A DNA stretch of 53,124 bases from Clostridia bacterium. Lineage in GTDB: Bacteria > Bacillota > Clostridia > Oscillospirales > SIG627. The DNA lies in the NCBI GenBank assembly GCA_017414535.1, contig JAFQMA010000044.1, positions 1 to 53,124 of the forward strand. The letters run 5' to 3'. Shown one piece after another: positions 44,026 through 51,437 of this stretch. The notes below the pieces were generated by a model. That model was given only the letters and a program-made list of their open reading frames with translations, was not told the origin of the DNA and did no database searches. Every line of letters starts with the position of its first letter. The first letter of the stretch is position 1. A program made the translations under genes and the position numbers.

Positions 44026-44817
44026 ATGTATCACGTTTCTATTGCAATGGGTCTTTACAACGTTCGCTGGGATCTGGCGAAGGATTTTGAGGGTACCCTG
44101 AAGCAGGTGGCCGAAATGGGCTACAACGGAGTGGAATTTGCTCAGAATTTCGGTGGCAGAAGTGCCGCTGAGATCCGCGGGCTTTGCGAAAAATACGGCC
44201 TCATCCCCTTTGCGGCTCACATTCCCGTGGAGCACATTTTAGAGGATGAAAGCTGGCTTTCCTTTTACAAAGAGCTTGGCATAGAATTTGCCGTGATCCC
44301 CTATTTTCCCGAGGAATACAGCTACCGCAGCAAGAACTGGCCCGAGGTGGCACGCCGTCTCAACGAAGCACAGAAGGTATGGGCGGAAAACGGCATGACC
44401 ATGTGCTTCCACAACCACGACGGAGAATTCCTGCAGGAGAACGGCAAGTTTTACATGGACAAGGTCCTGGAGGATCTGCCCGCCTTCCAGCCCGAATTTG
44501 ATACCGGTTGGGTTCAGATCGCAGGGCAGGATCCCGTGGCCTACATGGAGAAATATAAGGACCGTGTCCAGATCATTCAGTTTAAGGACTACGTGGGCTC
44601 CAAGAAGATCGAGGAGCACGCCCGCGAGGTGGCAGGCTTCTGCTTTACCGACGTTGGAAGCGGCAAGCTGGATTGTCCCCGCATCATGAAGGCCGCCAAG
44701 GCACAGGGGGTGCGCTGGGTCACCGTAGAGCAGGATTGGTCCCCCGAAGGAAAGACCGATCTGGAATGCCAGAAGCTCAGCTGTGAGTATTTAAGAAAGC
44801 TCATTCAGGAAGTATAA
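44026..44817 (+). CDS. Sugar phosphate isomerase/epimerase-like TIM-barrel protein
   Basis: The 263-residue protein has the AP-endonuclease-2/xylose-isomerase-like TIM-barrel pattern: QVAEMGYNGVEFAQNF at the start, FAAHIPVEHI, CFHNHDGEF (metal-binding His/Asp/Glu), PEFDTGWVQIAG, IIQFKDY and WVTVEQDW (final Glu ligand). Family members isomerise, epimerise or dehydrate sugars and cyclitols with a divalent metal; the substrate here is not readable. GGAGGAATACA sits before the ATG at 44026. It has its own promoter with a large inverted repeat, so it is likely controlled separately from the copy 19 operon. It ends at a bidirectional terminator facing rlmH. Confidence 0.85.
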   Translation: MYHVSIAMGLYNVRWDLAKDFEGTLKQVAEMGYNGVEFAQNFGGRSAAEIRGLCEKYGLIPFAAHIPVEHILEDESWLSFYKELGIEFAVIPYFPEEYSYRSKNWPEVARRLNEAQKVWAENGMTMCFHNHDGEFLQENGKFYMDKVLEDLPAFQPEFDTGWVQIAGQDPVAYMEKYKDRVQIIQFKDYVGSKKIEEHAREVAGFCFTDVGSGKLDCPRIMKAAKAQGVRWVTVEQDWSPEGKTDLECQKLSCEYLRKLIQEV

Positions 44818-44826
44818 AAAAAGCGA

Positions 44827-44857
44827 AAACGGAGCAGAAAATCTGCTCCGTTTTTCA
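44827..44857. terminator. Bidirectional terminator between the TIM-barrel gene and rlmH
   Basis: AAACGGAGCAGA-AAA-TCTGCTCCGTTT (44827-44853) with T-runs on either strand. It serves both converging genes. Confidence 0.85.
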
Positions 44858-45349
44858 TTTATGATATTTACTGCCCTTGCCGATGCCGACGGCACGGTAG
44901 ATCTGCTCTGCCAGCATGACACGAAACAGAGAATGGGCAAAGGTCATGGGAGAAAAGGACAGGCGAAGGTCACACATGGCCTTGACGCGCTCGTGAAGCC
45001 CCCAAGAGGAGCCGATGAGAAAGACGATGGAATTCCTTCCGCCCACCGCAACCTTATCGAAGAGGGCGGCAAGCCCCTCGGAGGACAGGCTTTTTCCCTC
45101 GATGCAAAGGGCGATCTTATAGCTTTTTTGATATTGGGGACGGGAAAGCATTTCCTCCCAGACGCGTGCTTCCTTATCCAGGGTCTGTGCGACCTCGTCG
45201 TCGGAAAGCTCTCTGCCCGGGGTCTTGGCGGGGCGCAGTGCCACGGCATCCAGACTGCCCCAGGCCTGCATGCGCTTGCGAAATTCCTCAAAGGCCTCGC
45301 GGTAATAGCTTTCCTTAGTCTCTCCCATGTGCAGGATCGTATAGTTCAC
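44855..45349 (-). CDS. rlmH: 23S rRNA (pseudouridine1915-N3)-methyltransferase RlmH
   Basis: The 164-residue SPOUT-class enzyme methylates pseudouridine 1915 of 23S rRNA in helix 69 of assembled ribosomes. ALCIEGKSLSSEGLA, FLIGSSWGLHERV and the invariant C-terminal LSFSPMTFAHSLFRVMLAEQIYRA with a terminal KYHK are diagnostic. The start is taken as the GTG at 45349, which overlaps the upstream stop as GTGA and places the first beta strand as in other RlmH proteins. An ATG at 45370 would add seven residues. It is the last gene of a five-gene operon. Confidence 0.94.
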   Translation of the reverse strand: MNYTILHMGETKESYYREAFEEFRKRMQAWGSLDAVALRPAKTPGRELSDDEVAQTLDKEARVWEEMLSRPQYQKSYKIALCIEGKSLSSEGLAALFDKVAVGGRNSIVFLIGSSWGLHERVKAMCDLRLSFSPMTFAHSLFRVMLAEQIYRAVGIGKGSKYHK

Positions 45350-46143
45350 AGTACCTTTGTCACCTCGCATCTTCCTGCTATCTGCAGGGTATAATCCGTA
45401 CCGCGTCGGGCGCCCAGTTCCGAAAGAGCTCGCTCTGTCTCCCCCAGGGCAAGCTCAGGCGTGTTGTTGTCCCGAGACAGATGGAAGAGAGTCAGGCTTT
45501 CACAGCCCATCTGTACGAGATGGGTGGCAAAGGAGGCACAGGCCTCGTTATTCAAATGTCCCCTCTCCCCTGCCACTCGCTCCTTCAAATAGGGCGGATA
45601 GGGGCCGTCGTAGAGCATTTTCAGGTCGTGGTTGGATTCCAGGATCACGGTTTTACAGCCGGAAAGATAGGCACGCACCTCGCCCGATACGTGTCCCAGG
45701 TCCGTCGCGATGCCGAGGACGCGGTCACCAATGATAAAGCCTTGACTGTCCACACTGTCGTGAGGCGTGCGGAAGGGCGTAAAAACGATGCTTCCGAGCT
45801 CGTATTCCATTCCCGTCTCCACCGTGCGGATACAAGCGGCCAGGGAGGATGCAGCGGCGGAATCCTTCTCCAAAAGAGAAAGGTAAAGCTCCTTGGCTAC
45901 CGCCTCCTGACAGTAGACGGGCACGGACAGGTGCTTTGTCAGCTGAGGGAGGGCCTTGGTATGGTCAATATGCTCGTGAGTGATGATAACGCCGCTAAGA
46001 TCGGACGGAGAAAGGTCAAGGCAGGAAAGCGCGGCGCTAATGCGCTTCATACTGCAGCCCGCGTCCACCAGAATGCGGGTATTCCCCTCGCAAAGGAGGA
46101 TGCAGTTACCCGAGGAGCCGGAAAAAAGAGTGTAAGCGTTCAT
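45346..46143 (-). CDS. Metallo-beta-lactamase-fold hydrolase, WalJ/YycJ (VicX) type
   Basis: The 265-residue protein starts at the ATG at 46143 (MNAYTLFSGSSGNCILL), after GAAAGGAAACCC. The frame opens nine codons earlier. ITHEHIDHTKAL is the HxHxDH metal motif, with further ligands in FRTPHDS, IATDLGH and ESNHD. SGSSGNC near the N-terminus and the sequence order match the YycJ/WalJ family, which in Bacillus is linked to the WalRK wall-stress operon and has been tied to DNA repair or wall processes. No walRK genes are in this window. Its stop overlaps the rlmH GTG by four bases. Confidence 0.86.
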   Translation of the reverse strand: MNAYTLFSGSSGNCILLCEGNTRILVDAGCSMKRISAALSCLDLSPSDLSGVIITHEHIDHTKALPQLTKHLSVPVYCQEAVAKELYLSLLEKDSAAASSLAACIRTVETGMEYELGSIVFTPFRTPHDSVDSQGFIIGDRVLGIATDLGHVSGEVRAYLSGCKTVILESNHDLKMLYDGPYPPYLKERVAGERGHLNNEACASFATHLVQMGCESLTLFHLSRDNNTPELALGETERALSELGARRGTDYTLQIAGRCEVTKVL

Positions 46144-46153
46144 GGGTTTCCTT

Positions 46154-46609
46154 TCAAAAGAAAATAGCAAGGATGATCCAGTCCAAGATAAAGATCAGAT
46201 AAAAGGGGATGAGAAGCACCAGAAGGATCTGAGACAGAGGCACCCGCTTCTCCTCGGGAATATGCAGGAGATTGGGGCGGAAGATGGGTGTTTTCTCCAC
46301 GGGGACGCGCTCTCTTTTTCCCACGGTAAAGCGGCGGTACTTATCGCGGCGCTTGATGGGATGCATTTTTCCCTTATCCGCCAGATACTTTTCTCGGGTG
46401 CGGGCTTCTCTTTCGGCATCCTCCTGCAAAATGGGGGTAATACCGCCGTTGACCAGAATATAAAGGACGGACAGAAGCAGACACAGAACAAAATAGCCCA
46501 CGGTGATGGGCATAGTCAGCGCTGTGCCGCCGAAGCCCCAATAGACGGCACCCAAAAAGGAAAACCACAAAAGGAGAGCAACAAGGCGCTTTTTTTTGGT
46601 AAAGATCAT
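46154..46609 (-). CDS. Small membrane protein of unknown function
   Basis: The 151-residue protein starts at the ATG at 46609, one base past the recD2 stop, with GGAGAAATAAT before it. It has two hydrophobic segments at about residues 10-28 and 35-55, a basic/acidic soluble loop (EDAEREARTREKYLADKG, KRRDKYRRFTVGKRERV) and a C-terminal helix from about 128. No family is recognised. Its place inside the lnt-recD2-walJ-rlmH operon with tight spacing argues that it is real. Confidence 0.72.
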   Translation of the reverse strand: MIFTKKKRLVALLLWFSFLGAVYWGFGGTALTMPITVGYFVLCLLLSVLYILVNGGITPILQEDAEREARTREKYLADKGKMHPIKRRDKYRRFTVGKRERVPVEKTPIFRPNLLHIPEEKRVPLSQILLVLLIPFYLIFILDWIILAIFF

Positions 46610-46610
46610 A

Positions 46611-48833
46611 TTATTTCTCCAAAAATTCACGGTACATCTGACTAAGATCCGTATATCTCAGTGACTTTTGATCGTTATCGATCATGCGCTGAACAGAGGC
46701 GGGCTCGCCCACCAAAATGACCATTTTCTTGGCACGGGTCACGGCAGTATAAATGAGATTGCGGGTAGCGAGCATCAGCGGCGGGCGGTACACGGGGAAA
46801 ATGACGATGGGATATTCACTGCCCTGACTTTTATGCACCGTCACCGCAAAGGCGTGCTCAAATTCCGAAAGATCGGAAAAGGAATAGGTGACCAGCTTTC
46901 CGTCGTAGCTGACAGAGACCGTTTCGTCCGTGGGATCGATGGAACGAATGATGCCGATGTCACCGTTGAAGATGCCAAAGCCTCCCTCGTCGGGATCGGA
47001 TTCGCTTTGCCATTCCAGATCGTAATTATTGCGCACCTGCATGACCTTATCCTCCTCGCAGAAGGTCACGGTGCCGAATTTTTTTTCGTTCTTTGATGGA
47101 TGCGGCGGGTTGAGCGCCTCCTGCAGAAGCACATTCAAATGAGCGGTGCCAAGCTCACCCTTGCGGGTACAGCTGATCACCTGCACGCCCTCCAGCACCT
47201 CCTTGCCGTAGGAGGCAGGCAAGCGCTCGCGGCACAGTGAGACCACCGTTTGGGCGGCGGAGGCAGTGCTCGTGCGAGGCATAATAAAGAAATCGCCGTC
47301 CTTGCCTGAGGATACGGGCATTTCGCCCCGATTGATGCGGTGGGCGTTTTCTACGATAAAGCTTTCCTTCTTCTGGCGGTAGATGCGATCCAGTGTGGAG
47401 ACGTTAAAGACGCCGCTTTCCAGCGTATCGTGAAGCACCTGGCCGGCCCCAACGCTGGGGAGCTGGTCGCTGTCACCGATGAGCACCAGACGGGCTCCGG
47501 GGCGGATGGCCTTTAACAAGGAGGAAAACAGCAAAACGTCCACCATGGACACCTCGTCCACGATGATCACATCCTCCTTGAGAGGATTTTTTTCGTTCTT
47601 GGCAAATTTCACCCGATCGTCGGGAGAATATTCCATTTCCAAGAGGCGATGGACAGTCTTTGCATCGCAGCCCGTAGAGAGGCTGACGCGTTTGGCGGCT
47701 CTGCCCGTAGGGGCGCAAAGGGCAATGGACATCCCCACCTGACTGAAGATATTGACAATGGCCTTGATAATGGTGGTCTTACCCGTCCCGGGACCGCCCG
47801 TCAGAAGAGAGACGGGATGCTCCACGGCACCGCGAATGGCCTTGCGCTGGGCGGGAGAATACACCAGGCCCTCAGTGATCTGGGTGCGGTCGATAAGCTC
47901 CTCCAGATCGGCAACGGAGCCGAAGAGATGAATGCGGCTCAGCTCCGCCATACGAGAGGCAACGGAGGTTTCCGCGGTAAAGTATTCGGGCAGATAGACG
48001 GGTCTGTTTTCCCGAGAGCGATTACAGATCAGATCGGCCGTACGGCAAAGCCCCTCCAGCACCACCTGCGCCTGCTTCTTTTCCACGCCCAAAAGCTCGA
48101 CCGTGGCATCCATCAGCTTTTCCCGAGGAAGGTAGCAATGGCCGTTATAGGAAGCGTTGTAGCGGAGCACGTAATGGAATCCTGCGCGCACGCGCTCGTC
48201 ACTGTCACGGCTGATTCCAAGACTTTCCGCCATGGCATCCGCCTTTTCAAAGCTTACGCCGTAGATCTCGTCGCAAAGGAGGTAAGGGTTCTTTTTAACC
48301 ACGTCGATGGCGGCACTGCCCCAGCGCTTATAGATACGTACACTGGTGGTGGTACCGAAGTACGAGCCGAAGAACATCATAATATTGCGCACGCCGAACT
48401 GCTCCCGAAAGGCCTCGGAGATCTGCCTCGCCTTGCGGGGAGAAATGCCTGCCACATCCGTAAGCAGGTCCGGATTATTTTCTAAAACGTCAAAGGTGCT
48501 TTCACCGAAGCGGTCTACAATACGGCGAGCTAAAACGGGCCCCACACCCTTGACGGAGCGGGAGGAAAGATAGCGTAGCATGGAGCCTGCATCGGCGGGC
48601 ATCTGCTTTTCAAAATACTCCACCTTGAACTGCTTGCCGTAGGTGGGGTGCTCCGTCCACCGGCCCATGGCTCGAAGAGTATCCCCCACCATGACCTGCG
48701 GAAGGATGCCCACGAGAGTGACCGGCTCACCGTCACAGTCAACGGTGCAAACGGTGTAGCCCGTTTCATCGCTTTGGAAGACAACGTCCTCCACCTCTCC
48801 TTCTACGGAGACAAGATCTTTTCCGTCAGGCAT
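46611..48833 (-). CDS. recD2: ATP-dependent RecD2-type DNA helicase
   Basis: The 740-residue SF1B helicase has the RecD2 layout: an N-terminal OB-like domain (VEGEVEDVVFQSDETGYTV), tandem helix-hairpin-helix motifs (VKGVGPVLARRIVDRFG, VAGISPRKARQISEAF), Walker A GGPGTGKTTIIKAI at about residue 345, VIIVDEVSMVD, GDSDQLPSVGAGQVL and C-terminal TVHKSQGSEYPIVIFP. RecD2 acts outside RecBCD in organisms lacking it, with roles in replication-fork repair and mismatch repair. AAAGGAGGCGACAGC precedes the ATG, which overlaps the end of lnt by eight bases. Confidence 0.95.
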   Translation of the reverse strand: MPDGKDLVSVEGEVEDVVFQSDETGYTVCTVDCDGEPVTLVGILPQVMVGDTLRAMGRWTEHPTYGKQFKVEYFEKQMPADAGSMLRYLSSRSVKGVGPVLARRIVDRFGESTFDVLENNPDLLTDVAGISPRKARQISEAFREQFGVRNIMMFFGSYFGTTTSVRIYKRWGSAAIDVVKKNPYLLCDEIYGVSFEKADAMAESLGISRDSDERVRAGFHYVLRYNASYNGHCYLPREKLMDATVELLGVEKKQAQVVLEGLCRTADLICNRSRENRPVYLPEYFTAETSVASRMAELSRIHLFGSVADLEELIDRTQITEGLVYSPAQRKAIRGAVEHPVSLLTGGPGTGKTTIIKAIVNIFSQVGMSIALCAPTGRAAKRVSLSTGCDAKTVHRLLEMEYSPDDRVKFAKNEKNPLKEDVIIVDEVSMVDVLLFSSLLKAIRPGARLVLIGDSDQLPSVGAGQVLHDTLESGVFNVSTLDRIYRQKKESFIVENAHRINRGEMPVSSGKDGDFFIMPRTSTASAAQTVVSLCRERLPASYGKEVLEGVQVISCTRKGELGTAHLNVLLQEALNPPHPSKNEKKFGTVTFCEEDKVMQVRNNYDLEWQSESDPDEGGFGIFNGDIGIIRSIDPTDETVSVSYDGKLVTYSFSDLSEFEHAFAVTVHKSQGSEYPIVIFPVYRPPLMLATRNLIYTAVTRAKKMVILVGEPASVQRMIDNDQKSLRYTDLSQMYREFLEK

Positions 48834-50379
48834 GCTGTCGCCTCCTTTCCGTAAAGAATAGAATCACACCGAGGCCGAGAAATGAAATGAGGGCAGTGGG
48901 GAAAAATACGTCACCCAGCCGCGTATAAAGAGTCAGCTCCTCCTGCAAAAGAACGCTTTCTCGAAGAGCACCCACCTTCAACGCGGCCATCTCGGAGAGG
49001 ATCCGTCCCTGCGGATCGATCACGGCGGAGATACCGGAATTGGCACTGCGCACGGTGCTTCTGCCGTTTTCCACACTGCGAAATACCGCGTGGGCCAGAT
49101 GCTGGCCTGCAGCGGGAGAATCCTTGTACCAAGAATCGTTGGTCACAAGAACGATCATCTCCGCACCGCTTCGGACCGTATCCCGCGTGAGGGCGGGAAA
49201 GAGCGATTCAAAGCAGATAATGGCGCCGTATTGGCCCTTTTCGCAGGAAAAGAGCGTGGGCTCCGTTCCCTCGTAAAGATCGGCAGAGAGGATGTTCAGC
49301 TCCTCCAGCATAGGAAAGAGCCTTGTCAGGATCGCTCTGTAAGGCATCTTTTCCCCGAAGGGAACGAGATGACGCTTGGCATAGAGGGACTCTATGCCCT
49401 CCTCGGAGAGGAGGGCGGCGGCGTTGGCACTTTTGCCCTCTATTCCGTAGAAGCAGCCCGTAAGGATGGGAGAATCCACCTCCTTAGACAGTGCTGCAAG
49501 ATATTCGGTGAGGCTGCCGTATTTGGAAAGGCTGGTAATAATAGCACTTTCCGGCCAGACCACAAGCTCCGTTTCGGGCCGGGTCTCCTCCCTTGTCATG
49601 GCAACATAGGATTCCAGAGAAGAGCTGGTCCAGCCCTCCCTGAACATAGCACTGGCCTGTAGGGACAGAACGTTCACCCGCTCTCCCTTAAGGGGACGGG
49701 TAAGAGAGACCACGCCAAAGAGAAGATCTGCCGCAAGTATGGCTACGGCGATGCCACCCCAGACAAGGCGCTGCTTTTTCCCTTCGGAAAGGAGAAGCAG
49801 GGCGAAGGCGGCATTGACCGCCAGCACCAGAAAATCGAGAAAATCCACCCCGAAAAGGCTGAGAGGCTGAATAAGAACGGGAACACGGTACAGGGGTAGG
49901 CTCACCCGTACCCAAGGAAAGGCAAGATCGGAAAGGAAGGTGATCTTCTGAAGGCACAAAATAAGAAAGGCCGCAAAAAACACGCGGAAGGCGCGGGGCA
50001 GGCGCCATCTTGCGGCGAGATGCACCCCCAGAGACGGCAGAGCAAAGAGCATGCCGTGGCAAAGGCTGATGCCAAGCCATGCAAGACACACCACGAACAG
50101 GGATTCCCCATTCCCCAGTCCCGCAAAATCCAAAGGATAAAGCCAAAGGAACCAATAGTAAATGAGGGCATAATAGATAAATCCAAAGAGCCAGCCCCGC
50201 AAAAAGGCGCGGGGAGCACTTCCCTCTCCCCTCTTTTTCTCCAGTACGAGAAGAAACGGAACGAAGGAGAGAAAGCAAAGGAAAAAGAGACAGGAGAAGG
50301 TCTGCGGCAGGGCGGAAAGAAGCGCGGAGGAAAGGAGCCACACCGTGGGGTGACGGAAAAACGACGCAGCTTTTTTCAT
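48826..50379 (-). CDS. lnt: Apolipoprotein N-acyltransferase homologue (Lnt)
   Basis: The 517-residue protein has about six to seven membrane segments in the first 220 residues, then a nitrilase-fold domain, then a last helix near 490. The catalytic triad is visible: Glu in VVWPESAI (about residue 270), Lys in YAKRHLVPFGEKMPY (about 335) and Cys in AIICFESLFP (about 390). Lnt adds the third acyl chain to the N-terminal Cys of lipoproteins at the outer face of the membrane. Homologues occur in some Clostridia, though the activity there is often untested. Fifteen lipoprotein genes in the same window make the link notable. AAAAAGGAGGAAAAAGC precedes the ATG. First gene of the operon down to rlmH. 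Confidence 0.9.
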   Translation of the reverse strand: MKKAASFFRHPTVWLLSSALLSALPQTFSCLFFLCFLSFVPFLLVLEKKRGEGSAPRAFLRGWLFGFIYYALIYYWFLWLYPLDFAGLGNGESLFVVCLAWLGISLCHGMLFALPSLGVHLAARWRLPRAFRVFFAAFLILCLQKITFLSDLAFPWVRVSLPLYRVPVLIQPLSLFGVDFLDFLVLAVNAAFALLLLSEGKKQRLVWGGIAVAILAADLLFGVVSLTRPLKGERVNVLSLQASAMFREGWTSSSLESYVAMTREETRPETELVVWPESAIITSLSKYGSLTEYLAALSKEVDSPILTGCFYGIEGKSANAAALLSEEGIESLYAKRHLVPFGEKMPYRAILTRLFPMLEELNILSADLYEGTEPTLFSCEKGQYGAIICFESLFPALTRDTVRSGAEMIVLVTNDSWYKDSPAAGQHLAHAVFRSVENGRSTVRSANSGISAVIDPQGRILSEMAALKVGALRESVLLQEELTLYTRLGDVFFPTALISFLGLGVILFFTERRRQHA

Positions 50380-50420
50380 GCTTTTTCCTCCTTTTTAAAA
50401 CGAATATTACATCAATTAAC

Positions 50421-50449
50421 ATTATACAGGAAACAAGCGCGAAAGTAAA
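50421..50449 (-). promoter_or_regulatory. Promoter of the lnt-recD2-rlmH operon
   Basis: Minus strand TTTACT (50449-50444) and TATAAT (50426-50421), 17-base spacer, about 42 bases before the lnt ATG and back to back with the mrp promoter. Confidence 0.55.
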
Positions 50450-50458
50450 GGCGAATTC

Positions 50459-50486
50459 TTGACAAAATAGGAAAAGGTACTATAAT
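50459..50486 (+). promoter_or_regulatory. Promoter of the Mrp/NBP35 gene
   Basis: TTGACA (50459-50464), 16-base spacer, TATAAT (50481-50486), 26 bases before the ATG. Confidence 0.75.
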
Positions 50487-50511
50487 ATTTAAAAGAAAGT
50501 GAGGAATAAAA

Positions 50512-51324
50512 ATGAGCGAATGCACCCATGATTGTTCAAGCTGCGGCAAGGATTGCAGCGAAAGAAAAGAAAGCCTGATCGAAAGCACCAACGAAAACAG
50601 CCGCGTAAAAAAAGTCATCGGCGTTGTCAGCGGTAAGGGCGGCGTAGGCAAGAGCCTTGTGACCTCCCTTTTGGCCGCTTATACGGCAAAGGCAGGAAAG
50701 AGCACCGCCATTCTGGACGCGGATCTCACCGGTCCCAGCATCCCCAAGGCCTTCGGTATCCACGAAAGAGCTACCGCAGATGAGGTGGGCCTGATTCCCG
50801 TGGCAAGCCGCGGCGGCATCAAGGTCATGAGTCTGAACCTTCTTTTAGAGGATGAGACCGACCCCGTAGTATGGCGCGGACCTGTCATTGCGGGAACCGT
50901 GAAGCAGTTTTGGACGGACGTGAACTGGGGCGACGTAGAATATATGTACGTGGATATGCCTCCCGGAACAGGTGACGTGCCACTGACCGTATTCCAGTCC
51001 GTCCCCGTAGACGGCATCGTCATCGTGACCTCTCCTCAGGAGCTGGTCTCCATGATCGTGGAAAAGGCTGTGAAGATGGCAAAGCTGATGAACATTCCCA
51101 TTCTGGGTCTGGTGGAAAATATGTCTTATTTTACCTGTCCCGATTGCGGTAAGCAGCACAGCATCTACGGTGAGAGCCACGTGGAGGAGCTGGCAGAGCG
51201 CTTCGGTATTCCTGCCACCGCGAGACTTCCCATCGATCCCGCACTGGCCGCCAAGGTGGACGCAGGCCTTATCGAGGAATACGAAACAGACGGACTGCAG
51301 AGCCTGATCGATTCCATTCTGTAA
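50512..51324 (+). CDS. Mrp/NBP35-type P-loop ATPase, Fe-S cluster carrier
   Basis: The 270-residue protein starts with a cysteine-rich motif (CTHDCSSCGKDC, residues 4-15) like the N-terminal cluster site of NBP35. It continues with SGKGGVGKS (deviant Walker A, about residues 40-48), ILDADLTGPSIPKAFG, VDMPPGTGDVPLTVFQS, and CPDCG (CxxC, about residue 205) that holds the bridging 4Fe-4S cluster of the dimer. Proteins of this family (Mrp/ApbC) load or carry Fe-S clusters. It is transcribed alone from its own promoter to a strong terminator. GAGGAATAAA precedes the ATG. Confidence 0.92.
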   Translation: MSECTHDCSSCGKDCSERKESLIESTNENSRVKKVIGVVSGKGGVGKSLVTSLLAAYTAKAGKSTAILDADLTGPSIPKAFGIHERATADEVGLIPVASRGGIKVMSLNLLLEDETDPVVWRGPVIAGTVKQFWTDVNWGDVEYMYVDMPPGTGDVPLTVFQSVPVDGIVIVTSPQELVSMIVEKAVKMAKLMNIPILGLVENMSYFTCPDCGKQHSIYGESHVEELAERFGIPATARLPIDPALAAKVDAGLIEEYETDGLQSLIDSIL

Positions 51325-51328
51325 AAGC

Positions 51329-51358
51329 AAGCACCCTCTCCTTTCAGAGGGTGCTTTT
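51329..51358 (+). terminator. Terminator of the Mrp/NBP35 gene
   Basis: AAGCACCCTCT-CCTTTC-AGAGGGTGCTT (51329-51356) with a short T-run. Confidence 0.85.
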
Positions 51359-51365
51359 GTATAGG

Positions 51366-51393
51366 TTGACAAAAAGTAAAAAGCTGGTATAAT
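51366..51393 (+). promoter_or_regulatory. Promoter of the YloV/FakA-like gene
   Basis: TTGACA (51366-51371), 16-base spacer, TATAAT (51388-51393) with TGG before the -10. The inverted repeat AATGTTG-ACTTAG-CAACATT (51397-51416) lies at the expected transcription start. Confidence 0.75.
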
Positions 51394-51437
51394 AGAAATG
51401 TTGACTTAGCAACATTAAATACCGAAAAGGAGATGTT

